64,000 nt of DNA from Streptomyces rugosispiralis (lineage in GTDB: Bacteria > Actinomycetota > Actinomycetes > Streptomycetales > Streptomycetaceae). This document shows, piece by piece, positions 50,633 through 59,727 of the stretch (its first letter is position 1; every line of letters starts with the position of its first letter). The stretch is taken from positions 49,305-113,304 of the forward strand of contig NZ_JANIAA010000033.1 in the NCBI RefSeq assembly GCF_024505145.1, given 5' to 3'. Below the pieces are notes generated by a model. The model was not told where the DNA came from. It was given only the letters and a program-made list of their open reading frames with translations, and ran no database searches. The translations under genes and the position numbers were made by a program.

Positions 50633-52359
50633 GACGGGCCTCCGCCGACCCGTACCAGGGTGCCGTCCACGTAACTCTGGCGGCAGGTGCCCCGGCGCAC
50701 CTTGCCGCTGGTCGTCTTGGGCAGGGTGCCGCGGCGGATGACGACGACGTCCTCGGCCTCGAGCCGGTGGTCGCTGCGCACCCGCTCACGCACGGCGCTG
50801 ACCAGCGCGTCGTGACCGGCCGCGCGCAGCGCCCGGCCGTCCGCCTCGATCACCACGACCAGGGCCTCCCGGTCGCCCCGGTCCACCGCGAAGGCGGCCG
50901 CCGAGGCGGGGCGCAGCGCGGGGTGGCTGCGCTCGGCGGAGTACTCCAGGTCCTGCGGGTAGTGGTTGCGGCCCTTGACCACGAGGAGGTCCTTGAGCCG
51001 TCCGGTGACATACAGCTCGCCGTCGCGGACGAAGCCGATGTCGCCGGTGCGCAGGAACGCCCCGGCGTCGGCGTCGTCGGCGATCCGGGCCCGGAAGGTC
51101 TCCTCGCTCTCCCGCTCACGGCCCGCGTAACCGGCCGCCACGCAGGGGCCGGTGGCCCAGATCTCGCCCACCCGGTCGGGGCCGGCCGCGCGGCGGGTGG
51201 CGGGGTCCACGATGCGCACGCGGGTGTCGCCGATGGTGCGGCCGCAGCTCACCACGGGGATCGCGGCGGCGTCCGTGGTCTCCGTGACCCGTCCCTGGCC
51301 GAGGTCGGTGGGCGACAGGGTGAGGGCGCGCGGCGGTTCGCCGGGGCCACTGCCGCTGATCTTGAGGGTGTGTTCGGCGAGTCCGTAGCCCGGCGAGACC
51401 GCCTGGGGGTCCAGGCCGTACGGGGCGAACGCCTCGGTGAACGCCCGGACGGTGTGGAGCCGGACGGGCTCGGCGCCGTTGACGGCCGCCCGCCAAGCGG
51501 ACAGGTCGGTGCCCGGCGCCGGGCGTGCCTCCCGTACGCACAGGTCGTAGGCGAAGTTGGGGGCGGCGGCGTGGGTGCCGCCGAACCGGGAGAGGGCCTC
51601 CAGCCAGCGGGCCGGGCGGCGTACGAACGCCTCGGGGCCCATGAGGTAGGAGGGGATCCCGGCCCACAGCGGCAGGACCACGCCGAACAGCAGCCCCATG
51701 TCGTGGAAGAGCGGGAGCCAGGAGACCACGGTGCCGCCCTCGGCCGGCCACAGGGCGTCGGTCTCGGCGGCGTTGTGCCAGAAGTTGCGGTGGGTGACCA
51801 TCACGCCCTTGGGCGTGCCGGTGGAGCCGGAGGTGTACTGGAGCAGCGCCACGTCGTCGAGTCCGGCGGCGGGCAGGGGCTCCCCGGCCGTCGCCGTCCC
51901 GGGCCATTCGTCGGTGGCCAGCAGTTCCAGGCCGCGCAGCTCGGGGGCCCGGGGGAAGTCGGCCAGCAGCCGGTCGCGGGTCTCGGCGGTGGTGAGGACC
52001 AGGGTGGTGCCCGAGTCGTCGGCCACGGAGCGCAGCCGGCGCAGCGCCTGGCCGTTCCTGGGCACCTGCACGGGCGCCCCCATGACCCCGGCGGCGGCGC
52101 ATCCGAGCCAGGCGCGGACGAATTCGAGGCCGGTGGGGTACAGCAGTACGGCGCTGCGGCCGTGCGTGTCCCGGCGGCGGAGTTCGGCCGCGCGGCCCAG
52201 GGCCTGGCGCAGGAGTTCCGCGTAGGTGACCCGGTCGTCCGGGTCCTCGCCGTTGCGGAGATAGCAGTAGGCGAGGTCGTCCGGATTCTCGGCGGCGCGC
52301 CGGGCGAGCAGGGCCGGCAGGGACATCAGCTTTTCGGGGTCATGGCCGACAGAAGTCAT
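50629..52359 (-). CDS. Fatty acyl-AMP ligase (FAAL)
   Basis: A 576-aa member of the adenylate-forming superfamily. LLQYTSGSTGTPKGVMVTHR is the P-loop, VSPGYGLAEHTLKISG the A5 region, LRTGDIGFVRDGELYVTGRLKD-type A7/A8 and VVKGRNHYPQDLEYSAE the FAAL-specific 'GRNxYPQDIE' line, which marks acyl-adenylate transfer to a carrier protein rather than CoA. ending TLPKTTSGKVRR has the catalytic Lys. AAAGG with 6-nt spacing favours ATG 52359 over 52365. It should load a fatty acid on an ACP or NRPS carrier. No free-standing ACP gene is visible. Confidence 0.93.
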   Translation of the reverse strand: MTSVGHDPEKLMSLPALLARRAAENPDDLAYCYLRNGEDPDDRVTYAELLRQALGRAAELRRRDTHGRSAVLLYPTGLEFVRAWLGCAAAGVMGAPVQVPRNGQALRRLRSVADDSGTTLVLTTAETRDRLLADFPRAPELRGLELLATDEWPGTATAGEPLPAAGLDDVALLQYTSGSTGTPKGVMVTHRNFWHNAAETDALWPAEGGTVVSWLPLFHDMGLLFGVVLPLWAGIPSYLMGPEAFVRRPARWLEALSRFGGTHAAAPNFAYDLCVREARPAPGTDLSAWRAAVNGAEPVRLHTVRAFTEAFAPYGLDPQAVSPGYGLAEHTLKISGSGPGEPPRALTLSPTDLGQGRVTETTDAAAIPVVSCGRTIGDTRVRIVDPATRRAAGPDRVGEIWATGPCVAAGYAGRERESEETFRARIADDADAGAFLRTGDIGFVRDGELYVTGRLKDLLVVKGRNHYPQDLEYSAERSHPALRPASAAAFAVDRGDREALVVVIEADGRALRAAGHDALVSAVRERVRSDHRLEAEDVVVIRRGTLPKTTSGKVRRGTCRQSYVDGTLVRVGGGPS

Positions 52360-52365
52360 GTCCAT

Positions 52366-52513
52366 CCTTTTCAGCGGTGGATGGCTCCTGTATAGCCGGG
52401 GGCACCGGGCCCCTCAAGGCCGATATCACCATGCTGCCAATATCACGGAATACCGCTCGGTAACAATTCCTGACGGTCATTCCACGGCCATTCCGTGGCC
52501 CTTCAATGCCGTA
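52366..52513 (-). promoter_or_regulatory. Probable internal promoter region before the FAAL gene
   Basis: 148 bp, AT-richer than its neighbours (ATATCACCATGCTGCCAATA near 52423-52442). It separates the FAAL-KAS III pair from the preceding operon and could hold its own promoter. Confidence 0.35.
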
Positions 52514-54472
52514 TCAGTTCCGCCCGCTTCCCCGTGAGATGAGGAAAAGCACTTTCAGGCCGATCACTCCGGAGATCACCAGCAGGTGATAGCCGAGCAA
52601 TTGGAAGAGCCCTATTCCGGGAACGACCACCGGGCCACCGTCGATACTGAGCAGGATCACCGACATGACCCCGCTGGTGGCGGCGATGAAGGTCAGCAGG
52701 ATCTCATGCACCAGCGACCTGATGTACGTACGGTCGCGGGCGTTGGCGAAGAGCCGCACCCCGACGCCGAGGCGGCCCTGTTCGAGCGCGCTGGTGACCC
52801 GGTCCAGCCGCCGCGGCAGTCTGCGCAGCAGTTCCCAGGCCGCCATCACATCGGTCGGGCTGATCAGCTGGCCCAGCGGTTCGCCGCCGGTCCGGGCGAA
52901 GCCCCCGTCGGCGAAGGTCCGGGCCTCCTCCACCATGACGAAGCCCGGGGCGATGAGCATCAGGGTGCCCTCGAGGGTGCCCAGCGCCCGGAAGACGGCC
53001 GCGACCTCGGGCGGGATGGTCAGCCCGTGCCGCTGGACCAGCCGGAAGAGGTCGGTGAAGATCTGCACGCTGGGGGTGGAGCCGGGGGCGAAGTAGCGGG
53101 ACAGGAAGCGGCCGAGCTCCCGCTGCAGCCGCTGCTCGTCGATCTCCTCGGGCCGGGTGACCACTTCCAGCAGCGCGTCGCACAGGGCCGCCGGATCCTG
53201 GCTGTTGAGCGCGAAGAGCAGGGACCGCAGACCGGAGCGGACCTGGGCGTCGACCCGGCCGACCGAGCCGAAGTCGATCACGCCGACGGCGCCGTCGTCC
53301 AGCAGCAGGATGTTCCCCGGGTGGGGGTCGGCGTGGAAGGTGCCGTCGGTCATCACCTGGTGGAACATGTTGACCATCACCTTCCTGGCCAGCGCCAGGC
53401 GTTCCTCCGCGGTGCCCTTCAGGACCGCGGCGGCCGAGCCGATGGGGGTGCCGGAGAGCCGCTCCATGACCAGCACCTGCTCGCCCGACCACTCCTCGTA
53501 CACCCTCGGCAGCCGGATCCCGGTGCCCTCCGAGCGCCGGCTCCAGGCCGCGCTCACGGTGGCCAGGTTGGCCGCCTCGATACGGAAGTCCAGCTCCTCG
53601 CGGACCGAGGTGGCGAATCCGTCGGCCAGGTCCACCACCCCCAGCGCGCGGGCCCAGCCGGCCCGCCGCTCCAGCGTCCTGGCGAACCGCAGGATGATCT
53701 GGAGGTCGCATTCGGCGACCTCCCGGACCCCCGGGCGGCGCACCTTGACCACGACCTCCTCGCCCGAGTGCAGCCGGGCCGCGTGGACCTGCGCGATGGA
53801 CGCCGCCGCCAGCGGCTCGTGGTCGAAGTGGGCGAACGCCTCCTCCAGCGCCACGCCCAGCTCCCGCTCCAGGGCCTCCCCCACCACCGGCCAGGGCTCC
53901 GGGGAGACCTGGTGGTGCAGCCGCCCCAGCTCGGCGATGAACGCGGGCGGGAGCAGGTCCCGGCGGGTGGACAGCACCTGGCCCAGCTTCACGAAGGTCG
54001 CGCCGCCCTCCTCCAGCGCCAGCCGCAGCGGTCTGGCCATCCGGCTGGACCCCGGCCCCCGGCCCACGGTGGGCACCGCGCCGTACCGGCCGGGGCGCAG
54101 CCCGTGCCGCATCGCGATGGACACGATGTGCCAGTAGCGGCGGGTGCGGGCCACCCGGGACCGCACCGACCGCACCCAGCCGCGCGGTCCGCCCAGCGTG
54201 CCACTGGGCGCGACCACTTCGAGGACGGCCAGGAAGCCGGTGGTCACCACCAGCGTGGAGCCGAACTGCACCCCGGTGAGGATGCCGCGCTGCTCGGGGC
54301 GCTGCATCAGCAGGCTGAAGACGGCCAGGCCGACCACGCTGACCAGCCCGGCCAGCAGGGACCGTACGATCCCGATGCGCAGGCCCAGCAGCCTCCGGGC
54401 GCTGAACACGAACGCCATGATGAACGCGCTCATCACCAGGAGGGCCAGGAGGAACTGGGCCAGCTTCATCAC
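52514..54472 (-). CDS. AarF/UbiB/ABC1-type kinase-like membrane protein
   Basis: A 652-aa protein of the ancient ABC1 kinase family. Two or three N-terminal helices precede the KxGQ line (GATFVKLGQVLSTRRDLLPP), the Ala-rich nucleotide loop (LAAASIAQVHAARL), EELDFRIEAANL, HADPHPGNILLLDDG and GVIDFGSVGR; two C-terminal helices (LLTFIAATSGVMSVILLSID, LLGYHLLVISGVIGLKVLFL) anchor it. Relatives act in quinone or isoprenoid lipid metabolism. The GTG at 54472 is preceded by AAGGA. It lies 28 bp after the ABC permease. Its role in a peptide cluster is unexplained. Confidence 0.88.
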   Translation of the reverse strand: MMKLAQFLLALLVMSAFIMAFVFSARRLLGLRIGIVRSLLAGLVSVVGLAVFSLLMQRPEQRGILTGVQFGSTLVVTTGFLAVLEVVAPSGTLGGPRGWVRSVRSRVARTRRYWHIVSIAMRHGLRPGRYGAVPTVGRGPGSSRMARPLRLALEEGGATFVKLGQVLSTRRDLLPPAFIAELGRLHHQVSPEPWPVVGEALERELGVALEEAFAHFDHEPLAAASIAQVHAARLHSGEEVVVKVRRPGVREVAECDLQIILRFARTLERRAGWARALGVVDLADGFATSVREELDFRIEAANLATVSAAWSRRSEGTGIRLPRVYEEWSGEQVLVMERLSGTPIGSAAAVLKGTAEERLALARKVMVNMFHQVMTDGTFHADPHPGNILLLDDGAVGVIDFGSVGRVDAQVRSGLRSLLFALNSQDPAALCDALLEVVTRPEEIDEQRLQRELGRFLSRYFAPGSTPSVQIFTDLFRLVQRHGLTIPPEVAAVFRALGTLEGTLMLIAPGFVMVEEARTFADGGFARTGGEPLGQLISPTDVMAAWELLRRLPRRLDRVTSALEQGRLGVGVRLFANARDRTYIRSLVHEILLTFIAATSGVMSVILLSIDGGPVVVPGIGLFQLLGYHLLVISGVIGLKVLFLISRGSGRN

Positions 54473-54500
54473 TGTGTGGGGTCCTTGGAGTCCTTCGGGC

Positions 54501-55289
54501 TCAGCGTGCGGCGGCCCGGTGGTAGGCGCGGGCGGCCATCGGGGCCACCACGATCAGCAGGCAGCACAGGATCAGGCAGCCCGCGGCCAGCGGATGCTGG
54601 GCCGGCAGGGCGTCGCTCACCACCGTGGAGGGGTTGCCCCACAGGTCCCGGCAGGCGCTCACCACGGAGCTGATGGGGTTCCACTCACCGATGATCTGCA
54701 TCCAGCGCGGCAGCCCGTCGAGCGGTACGAAGGAGTTGGACAGCAGCGCGAACGGCAGGACCATCAGCGAGGAGATGGTGTTCACCGCCTCCGGGCTGCG
54801 CACCACCAGACCGATCAGCGCGCCGATCCAGCACATGGTGAAGCCGAGGAGGAGCAGCAGGCCGAACCCGGCGGCGGTCTTCACCACGCCGTGGTGCGCC
54901 TTCCAGCCGATGAGCAGGCCGACCACCGCCATCACCAGGCAGCTGAGCGCCGTCATCGCCATGTCCGAGACGGTCCGGCCGAGCAGCACCGCGTAGCGGG
55001 ACATCGGCAGCGACCGGAAGCGGTCCACCAGCCCGTTCTTGAGGTCGTCCGCGACACCGGCGGCGCTGGTGCCCACGGCGGAGAACATCACCTGGGTGAA
55101 GATGCCCGCCATGATGTACTCGCGGTAGTTGCCGCCGGGCACCGACATCGCGCTGCCGAAGAGATAGCCGAAGATCAGCACCATCACGACGGGCGCGATG
55201 GTCACCCCGATCAGCTTCTCCGGCACGCGGGCGATGTGCTTCATATGACGCCCGGCCAGGATCCAGGTGTCGGTTGCCAGTTCCTTCAT
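54501..55289 (-). CDS. ABC-2 type permease (DrrB-like)
   Basis: A 262-aa permease with six helices (LIGVTIAPVVMVLIFGYLFG, IMAGIFTQVMFSAVGTSAAG, ALSCLVMAVVGLLIGW, GFGLLLLLGFTMCWIGALIG, LMVLPFALLSNSFVPLDGLP). EFRSLPMSRYAVLLGR-type loop: DRFRSLPMSRYAVLLGRTVS. The ATG overlaps the ATPase stop (ATGA). With that ATPase it forms an exporter of the daunorubicin-resistance type, the usual self-resistance and export pump of such clusters. Confidence 0.93.
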   Translation of the reverse strand: MKELATDTWILAGRHMKHIARVPEKLIGVTIAPVVMVLIFGYLFGSAMSVPGGNYREYIMAGIFTQVMFSAVGTSAAGVADDLKNGLVDRFRSLPMSRYAVLLGRTVSDMAMTALSCLVMAVVGLLIGWKAHHGVVKTAAGFGLLLLLGFTMCWIGALIGLVVRSPEAVNTISSLMVLPFALLSNSFVPLDGLPRWMQIIGEWNPISSVVSACRDLWGNPSTVVSDALPAQHPLAAGCLILCCLLIVVAPMAARAYHRAAAR

Positions 55290-56263
55290 GCTGCCGTCCT
55301 CCCCTCGTCCTCGTCGGACTCCCCGGCGCTGCTGCGCCCGGTCAGCGCGAGGAACACGTCGTCCATGGACGGCCTGCGCATGGCGAAGTCCGTCACCTCG
55401 ATTCCCTTGCCGCGCAGCGCGGTCGCCGCGTCGGCGATGGAGTCGATACCGGAGCCCACCGGCACCGACACGCTGCGGCCCTGGTCCCCGACCACGGGCT
55501 CGCCGACCGCGACGCGCTCCAGCAGCCCGGTGACCTCCGGGACCGTGGCCGGGTCGGCGAGGCTGACCTCGAGGCGCTCCCCGCCGACCTTGCGCTTGAG
55601 CTCGTCGGGGGTGCCGTCGGCGATGAGCATCCCCTTGTCGATGACCGCGACGCGGTCGGCGAGCTGGTCCGCCTCCTCCAGGTACTGGGTGGTGAGCAGG
55701 ACGGTGACGCCCGCGTCGACCTGCTCGCGGACCATGGACCACAGGGTCATCCGGCTGGTGAGGTCCAGGCCGGTGGTCGGCTCGTCCAGGAACAGCACGC
55801 CCGGGTCGGCCAGCAGGCTCGCGGCCAGGTCCAGCCGGCGCCGCATACCGCCCGAGTAGGTCTTGGTCTCGCGGTCGGCGGCGCCGGTGAGGTCGAAGCG
55901 CTCCAGCAGTTCCTCCGCCCGCCGCTTGGCGTTGGCGCGGCCGAGGCGGTAGAGCCTGCCGATGAGGACGAGGTTCTCCCGGCCGGTCAGCCGCTCGTCC
56001 ACGGCCGCGTACTGTCCCGCCAGGCCGATGCGCCGACGGACGTCCAGGGGCGCCTTGACGATGTCGTGGCCCGCCACCGTCGCCCGGCCGCCGTCGGGCG
56101 GCAGCAGCGTCGCCAGGATCCGTACGGTGGTGGTCTTCCCGGCTCCGTTCGGTCCGAGGAGGCCGAGCACGGACCCGGCGGGCACCGTGAGGTCGACGCC
56201 CTTCAGCACCTCGTTGTCGCCGTACCGTTTGCTCAGGCCCTCGGCCTCGATCGCCACGTCCAT
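55286..56263 (-). CDS. ABC transporter ATPase (DrrA-like)
   Basis: A 325-aa ATPase: Walker A LLGPNGAGKTTTVRILATLL, signature YSGGMRRRLDLAASL, Walker B VLFLDEPTTGLDLTSR, plus the C-terminal DrrA domain (GIEVTDFAMRRPSMDDVFLA). AGGAGAG ahead of ATG 56263 fixes the start; the frame upstream is shadow. Translationally coupled to the permease. Confidence 0.95.
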   Translation of the reverse strand: MDVAIEAEGLSKRYGDNEVLKGVDLTVPAGSVLGLLGPNGAGKTTTVRILATLLPPDGGRATVAGHDIVKAPLDVRRRIGLAGQYAAVDERLTGRENLVLIGRLYRLGRANAKRRAEELLERFDLTGAADRETKTYSGGMRRRLDLAASLLADPGVLFLDEPTTGLDLTSRMTLWSMVREQVDAGVTVLLTTQYLEEADQLADRVAVIDKGMLIADGTPDELKRKVGGERLEVSLADPATVPEVTGLLERVAVGEPVVGDQGRSVSVPVGSGIDSIADAATALRGKGIEVTDFAMRRPSMDDVFLALTGRSSAGESDEDEGRTAA

Positions 56264-56312
56264 GTTCTCTCCTGGAAAAGTCGCCGGTGTGTGCGTGGTC
56301 GGGGCGGCGCCG

Positions 56313-57992
56313 TCATCGGTCGATGCCCGCGAGACCGCGGGCGCCGCGGCGGCCGGTTCCCCGGGAGACGGCGAGCGGATCCCAGCGCTCGTCGCGGTCG
56401 GGCAGCAGGTCCGTGTCGCCCAGCACGGCACCGTCGTGCACCTCGTGGATCAGCCGGCGGCCGACGATGGCGGAGGCGCAGGCGATGCCGCCGACGGCGA
56501 CACCGGTGATACCGCTGCCGTAGCGGGTGTTGGCGCCCACCACGTGCAACCCCTCGACCTGGGTGCGGGTGTCGGGCCGGACGCCGACGCCACCCCAGTC
56601 CGCCAGGCCGAAGGGGGTGCCCCCGGTGGACAGGGTGTAGCGCTCATGGGTCAGCGGGGTGGCCGCCTCGAGGTGGGTGATGTGGTCCCGGAAGGGGCCG
56701 ATCGCCCGCTCGGCGGCGGTCAGCATGGCCTCGGTGAACTCTTCCTTGCTCTTCCGGTAGGCGCCGTTACGGCGGTAACGGGTGCCGTCGGCGGGCCCGG
56801 TGGTCACGCCCCAGCGGTCGTACTCGGGCGGGCAGAGCGTCATCACCTGGAAGTTGCTGTGGCCCGGCGGGCACACGGCGCGCCCCTCGGGGTCCTTCCG
56901 GGAGGCGAAGGACAGGAAGAGGAAGGAGACCGGGTCGATGTCGCCCTCGGCGAGCCGCCGGTAGTAGGTGTCGATGTCGTCGTCCGCGTACCACCACAGA
57001 TTGGCGTTGCGGCGCTCGGGCAGCGGCCGGTCCAGGGCGACGTACAGCGTGGCGAACGGCAGCCCCATGGCCGCCTCGCGGGTCTTGGTCACCAGCTTGG
57101 CGGGGAAGTGCTCGGCGCCCACCAGGTCGAGCACGGTGCGGCGGTAGTCGGCGTTGGAGACCACCAGCGGGGCGGAGAAGCTACGCCCGTCGGCCAGCCC
57201 CACCCCGGTGACCTTGCCGCCGTCGACGAGGATGCGGGTCACATGGGCCCGGGTGAGCAGGGCCCCGCCGTGCGCCTCCAGGGACTCCACCAGGCCCGCG
57301 GCCAGCATCTGGCCGCCGCCCTCGGGGTAGTAGGCGCCGCGCACGTAGTGGTCGGTGACGGTCGCGTGCATCGAGACGGTCGCCTGGTCCGGCCCCATGC
57401 CGTAGTTGGGCGACTGGGCGGCCAGCACGGTCCTGGCCCGCGCGGAGAGACCGCAGTGGTCGAAGAGCCTGGACAGCGGATGGCGGCCCCACTTGAGGGT
57501 GACCGGCGTGCGCGCGACGAGGTCGGCGACGGTCAGCTCCTCCCCGGACAACAGGGCCGAGCGCATCTCGGCGCCCAGGGCCTCGCAGATGTCCAGGAAG
57601 GTGTCCAGGCCCGCGGCGTCCTCGGGCAGCGTCTCCTTCAGGCGCTTCCGGTAGCGGTCCCAGCCGGCGGGCATGAACATCGAGGTGCTCGGCAGCACGA
57701 TCTCGTCGAAGCCGTCCTGGTCCATCTCGCGGTAGGTGATCCGCTTGTCCAGGCCGAGGCCGCCGAGGATCGCGGGCAGCACCCCGCCGGGTCCGCAGTC
57801 GCCGAGGTAGTGGACGCCGACGTCGAACTCGTAGGCGCGGCGGCGCCGGAACACATGGCTGTTGCCGCCCGCGACGTCATGCTGCTCGAGCACCAGGACC
57901 CGCCGTCCGGTCACCGCCAGATAGGCGGCGCAGACCAGGCCGCCGATGCCGGAGCCGACGACTATCGCATCCCAATCATCCCGGTTCGTCAT
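56313..57992 (-). CDS. FAD-dependent oxidoreductase, phytoene-desaturase/RetSat-like
   Basis: A 559-aa flavoprotein. AIVVGSGIGGLVCAAYLAVT (about 10-29) is the dinucleotide-binding site, followed by VLVLEQHDVAGGNSHVFRRR and the family C-terminal line HVVGANTRYGSGITGVAVGG. It is closest in shape to CrtI/CrtO and retinol-saturase-like enzymes that desaturate, saturate or isomerise polyene chains. Here it may act on the acyl moiety. The ATG overlaps the stop of the small ORF upstream (ATGA). It ends 49 bp before the ABC ATPase. Confidence 0.9.
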   Translation of the reverse strand: MTNRDDWDAIVVGSGIGGLVCAAYLAVTGRRVLVLEQHDVAGGNSHVFRRRRAYEFDVGVHYLGDCGPGGVLPAILGGLGLDKRITYREMDQDGFDEIVLPSTSMFMPAGWDRYRKRLKETLPEDAAGLDTFLDICEALGAEMRSALLSGEELTVADLVARTPVTLKWGRHPLSRLFDHCGLSARARTVLAAQSPNYGMGPDQATVSMHATVTDHYVRGAYYPEGGGQMLAAGLVESLEAHGGALLTRAHVTRILVDGGKVTGVGLADGRSFSAPLVVSNADYRRTVLDLVGAEHFPAKLVTKTREAAMGLPFATLYVALDRPLPERRNANLWWYADDDIDTYYRRLAEGDIDPVSFLFLSFASRKDPEGRAVCPPGHSNFQVMTLCPPEYDRWGVTTGPADGTRYRRNGAYRKSKEEFTEAMLTAAERAIGPFRDHITHLEAATPLTHERYTLSTGGTPFGLADWGGVGVRPDTRTQVEGLHVVGANTRYGSGITGVAVGGIACASAIVGRRLIHEVHDGAVLGDTDLLPDRDERWDPLAVSRGTGRRGARGLAGIDR

Positions 57993-58153
57993 GCTGGGGA
58001 TCCCATCTCTGTCTCAATCGCCGTAACCGTCGCAGCAATCGGGGCCGCGGTCCCGGGCCGTGACCGGAAGCTGCCACCCACACCTTTCGCCCGTACGGCG
58101 CCGTGCGGCCGGTGGGTCCGCTTCCGTTCGCTCACCTTCGCCGTCGCCTTCAT
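57989..58153 (-). CDS. Small 54-codon ORF, coupled on both sides (candidate)
   Basis: ATG at 58153 overlaps the KAS-like stop (ATGA) and its TGA overlaps the ATG of the flavoprotein gene (ATGA). The peptide begins MKATAKVSERKRTHRPHGAV, has 11 basic residues in the first 34, and ends TAAPIAATVTAIETEMGSPA. It resembles no family I know; it has no Cys and no clear leader-core split. Third-position GC is lower in its second half. Either a real small protein or a 157-bp gap that happens to be open. The double overlap is the argument for it. Confidence 0.45.
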   Translation of the reverse strand: MKATAKVSERKRTHRPHGAVRAKGVGGSFRSRPGTAAPIAATVTAIETEMGSPA

Positions 58154-59262
58154 CGCAGCCGCAGCAGTGCGCAGGCGACGGCCCCGTCGCGGTCCACCGA
58201 GGTGATGACCGCGACCTTGCCGGAGGCGTCCGTGGCGTCCTCGGCGGTGGCGAGGACCGCGACCACCTGGAAGGCCGCCGCGGCGGCCGAGGTGTCCCCG
58301 ATCGGCTCGGGATGCGGCACCCAGCGGGGCTCCACCGCGCCGAACAGCGCCTCCAGCACGCCCCGTTCGGCCACTCCGGCGGTCCCGGCGGGGGCGGACG
58401 GCGAGACGGCCCACACCTCGGCCGGGGTCACCCCGGAACGCCGCAGCGCCCGCTCCACGCACCGGGTCAGCGCGGACGCCGGCCCGTCCGGACCGGCCAC
58501 CCCGGACTCCACCAGCACCACTTCGGCCAGGCCCGCCGCCGCGTCCGGCGCGTCGGCCGGAACCAGCCGCAGCACGGCGCAGCCCTCGCCGAGCACCACG
58601 GCGTCGGCCCGCTCGTCCTCGCCCCGGGTGTGGTGCTCCAGCCAGGCGCGGGCGGCCGAGTGCTCCTCCACCGCGCCGACCAGCACACTGCCCGCCCGGC
58701 CCGAGGTCAGCAGCCGCCGTCCGTAGTGCAGCGCCTGGAGCCCGGAGGCGCGGCCCGCGGCCACGGTGGCGTTGGGCCCGCGCAGCCCGTACCGGATGGC
58801 GCACTGCCCCGAGGCGCAGTTCATCACCGTGTTGGGGAACTGCGAGGGGTCGACGTAGAAGGGCTTCTCCTGCAGGAAGGTGTCGCGGGTGTGGTCCATG
58901 ATGGACTGCGCGCTGCCGGTGTTGGTGCCCAGCACCAGCGCCACGTCGTCCCCGCCCGAGGCGGGTCCCGGGTCGCCGTCCGTGACCTCCCGCAGCAGCC
59001 GGTCCACGGCCGTGACGGCCAGTCCGGTCACCCGGTCCATGGACCGCGTCCCCTTGCGTCCCAGCACCTCGCGGATGACGAAGCCCGGCACCAGACAGGC
59101 TCGTTCGCCGGGGCCCGACCACTCGGCCGGGTCGAGTTCCACCGCCGTGCTCCGCCCGGACCGCAGCCCCTCGACGAAGGCGTGGCGCCCGATCCCGTAC
59201 GGCGACACCGCCGACCAGCCCGAGATCACGGGACCGCGCACCGCGGCAACCATGGCCGTCAC
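58150..59262 (-). CDS. Beta-ketoacyl-synthase-fold protein lacking catalytic residues
   Basis: A 370-aa KAS II-like protein (PVISGWSAVSPYGIGRHAFV, ALVLGTNTGSAQSIMDHTRD). In the nucleophile region the line YGLRGPNATVAAGRASGLQA aligns with GPxxTVxTACATGxxx, so Arg replaces the catalytic Cys. The HGTGT His is replaced by SPSAPAG and KSxxGH by PIGDTSAAAA. It thus looks like a chain-length-factor-type partner or a pseudoenzyme. No intact KAS II partner lies in the window. GTG 59262 has AAGGAG about 10 nt upstream; ATG 59253 is an alternative. It precedes the small ORF and flavoprotein. Confidence 0.82.
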   Translation of the reverse strand: MTAMVAAVRGPVISGWSAVSPYGIGRHAFVEGLRSGRSTAVELDPAEWSGPGERACLVPGFVIREVLGRKGTRSMDRVTGLAVTAVDRLLREVTDGDPGPASGGDDVALVLGTNTGSAQSIMDHTRDTFLQEKPFYVDPSQFPNTVMNCASGQCAIRYGLRGPNATVAAGRASGLQALHYGRRLLTSGRAGSVLVGAVEEHSAARAWLEHHTRGEDERADAVVLGEGCAVLRLVPADAPDAAAGLAEVVLVESGVAGPDGPASALTRCVERALRRSGVTPAEVWAVSPSAPAGTAGVAERGVLEALFGAVEPRWVPHPEPIGDTSAAAAAFQVVAVLATAEDATDASGKVAVITSVDRDGAVACALLRLR

Positions 59263-59322
59263 AACCGATCCACTCCTTGGGGAATCCACGCGGGTCCCGG
59301 CGGCCGCGCCCCGGGAGCCCGC

Positions 59323-59727
59323 TCACAGATAGAAGACCGCGCGGTAGCCGGGCCAGCGGGCCGCCATGGCCCCGGCCGGTACCGTGCGTACACCGGGCAG
59401 CAGGCCGGACGTGGCGTCCGGGCCGTACGCCCGCAGGTCCTGCTCCTCGATCCACACGCCGACCCCGGCCGCCAGCAGCACGTCCAGGCCCTCGCCCGGG
59501 TTGTTGACCTGGGTCAGCTCCCGCTTTCCCAGGCGCGGTACGGGCGTCCGGGCGGCCCGGACGGCGTAGCCGACCGCCGGGCCGCGCAGCAGGACGTCCA
59601 GGCCGCCCAGGTGGCGGTGGAACAGATAGGCGCAGTAGAGGCCGTCGGAGAACTGGGTCTCCACCGCGCCCCGGTAGGCGCGCTCCACGATGGCCAGTGC
59701 GCGCCGCTCCTCCTCCGCCACGGTCAC
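59323..59727 (-). CDS. DsrE-like protein, third of trio
   Basis: A 134-aa alpha/beta protein. SDGLYCAYLFHRHLGGLDVL, PAVGYAVRAARTPVPRLGKR, GLDVLLAAGVGVWIEEQDLR and VPAGAMAARWPGYRAVFYL follow the DsrE/TusD pattern (strand-helix repeats with a late 'LL.AGV.V...' strand). One Cys near residue 26. The GTG start overlaps the preceding stop (GTGA). Members carry persulfide on Cys in sulfur relays; whether this one does is unknown. Confidence 0.7.
   Translation of the reverse strand: MTVAEEERRALAIVERAYRGAVETQFSDGLYCAYLFHRHLGGLDVLLRGPAVGYAVRAARTPVPRLGKRELTQVNNPGEGLDVLLAAGVGVWIEEQDLRAYGPDATSGLLPGVRTVPAGAMAARWPGYRAVFYL

Noticed and set aside
57989..59455. 488-codon minus-strand frame containing the small ORF
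   Set aside because: Upstream of 58153 it is a shadow of the KAS-like gene; only the last 54 codons are a candidate gene.
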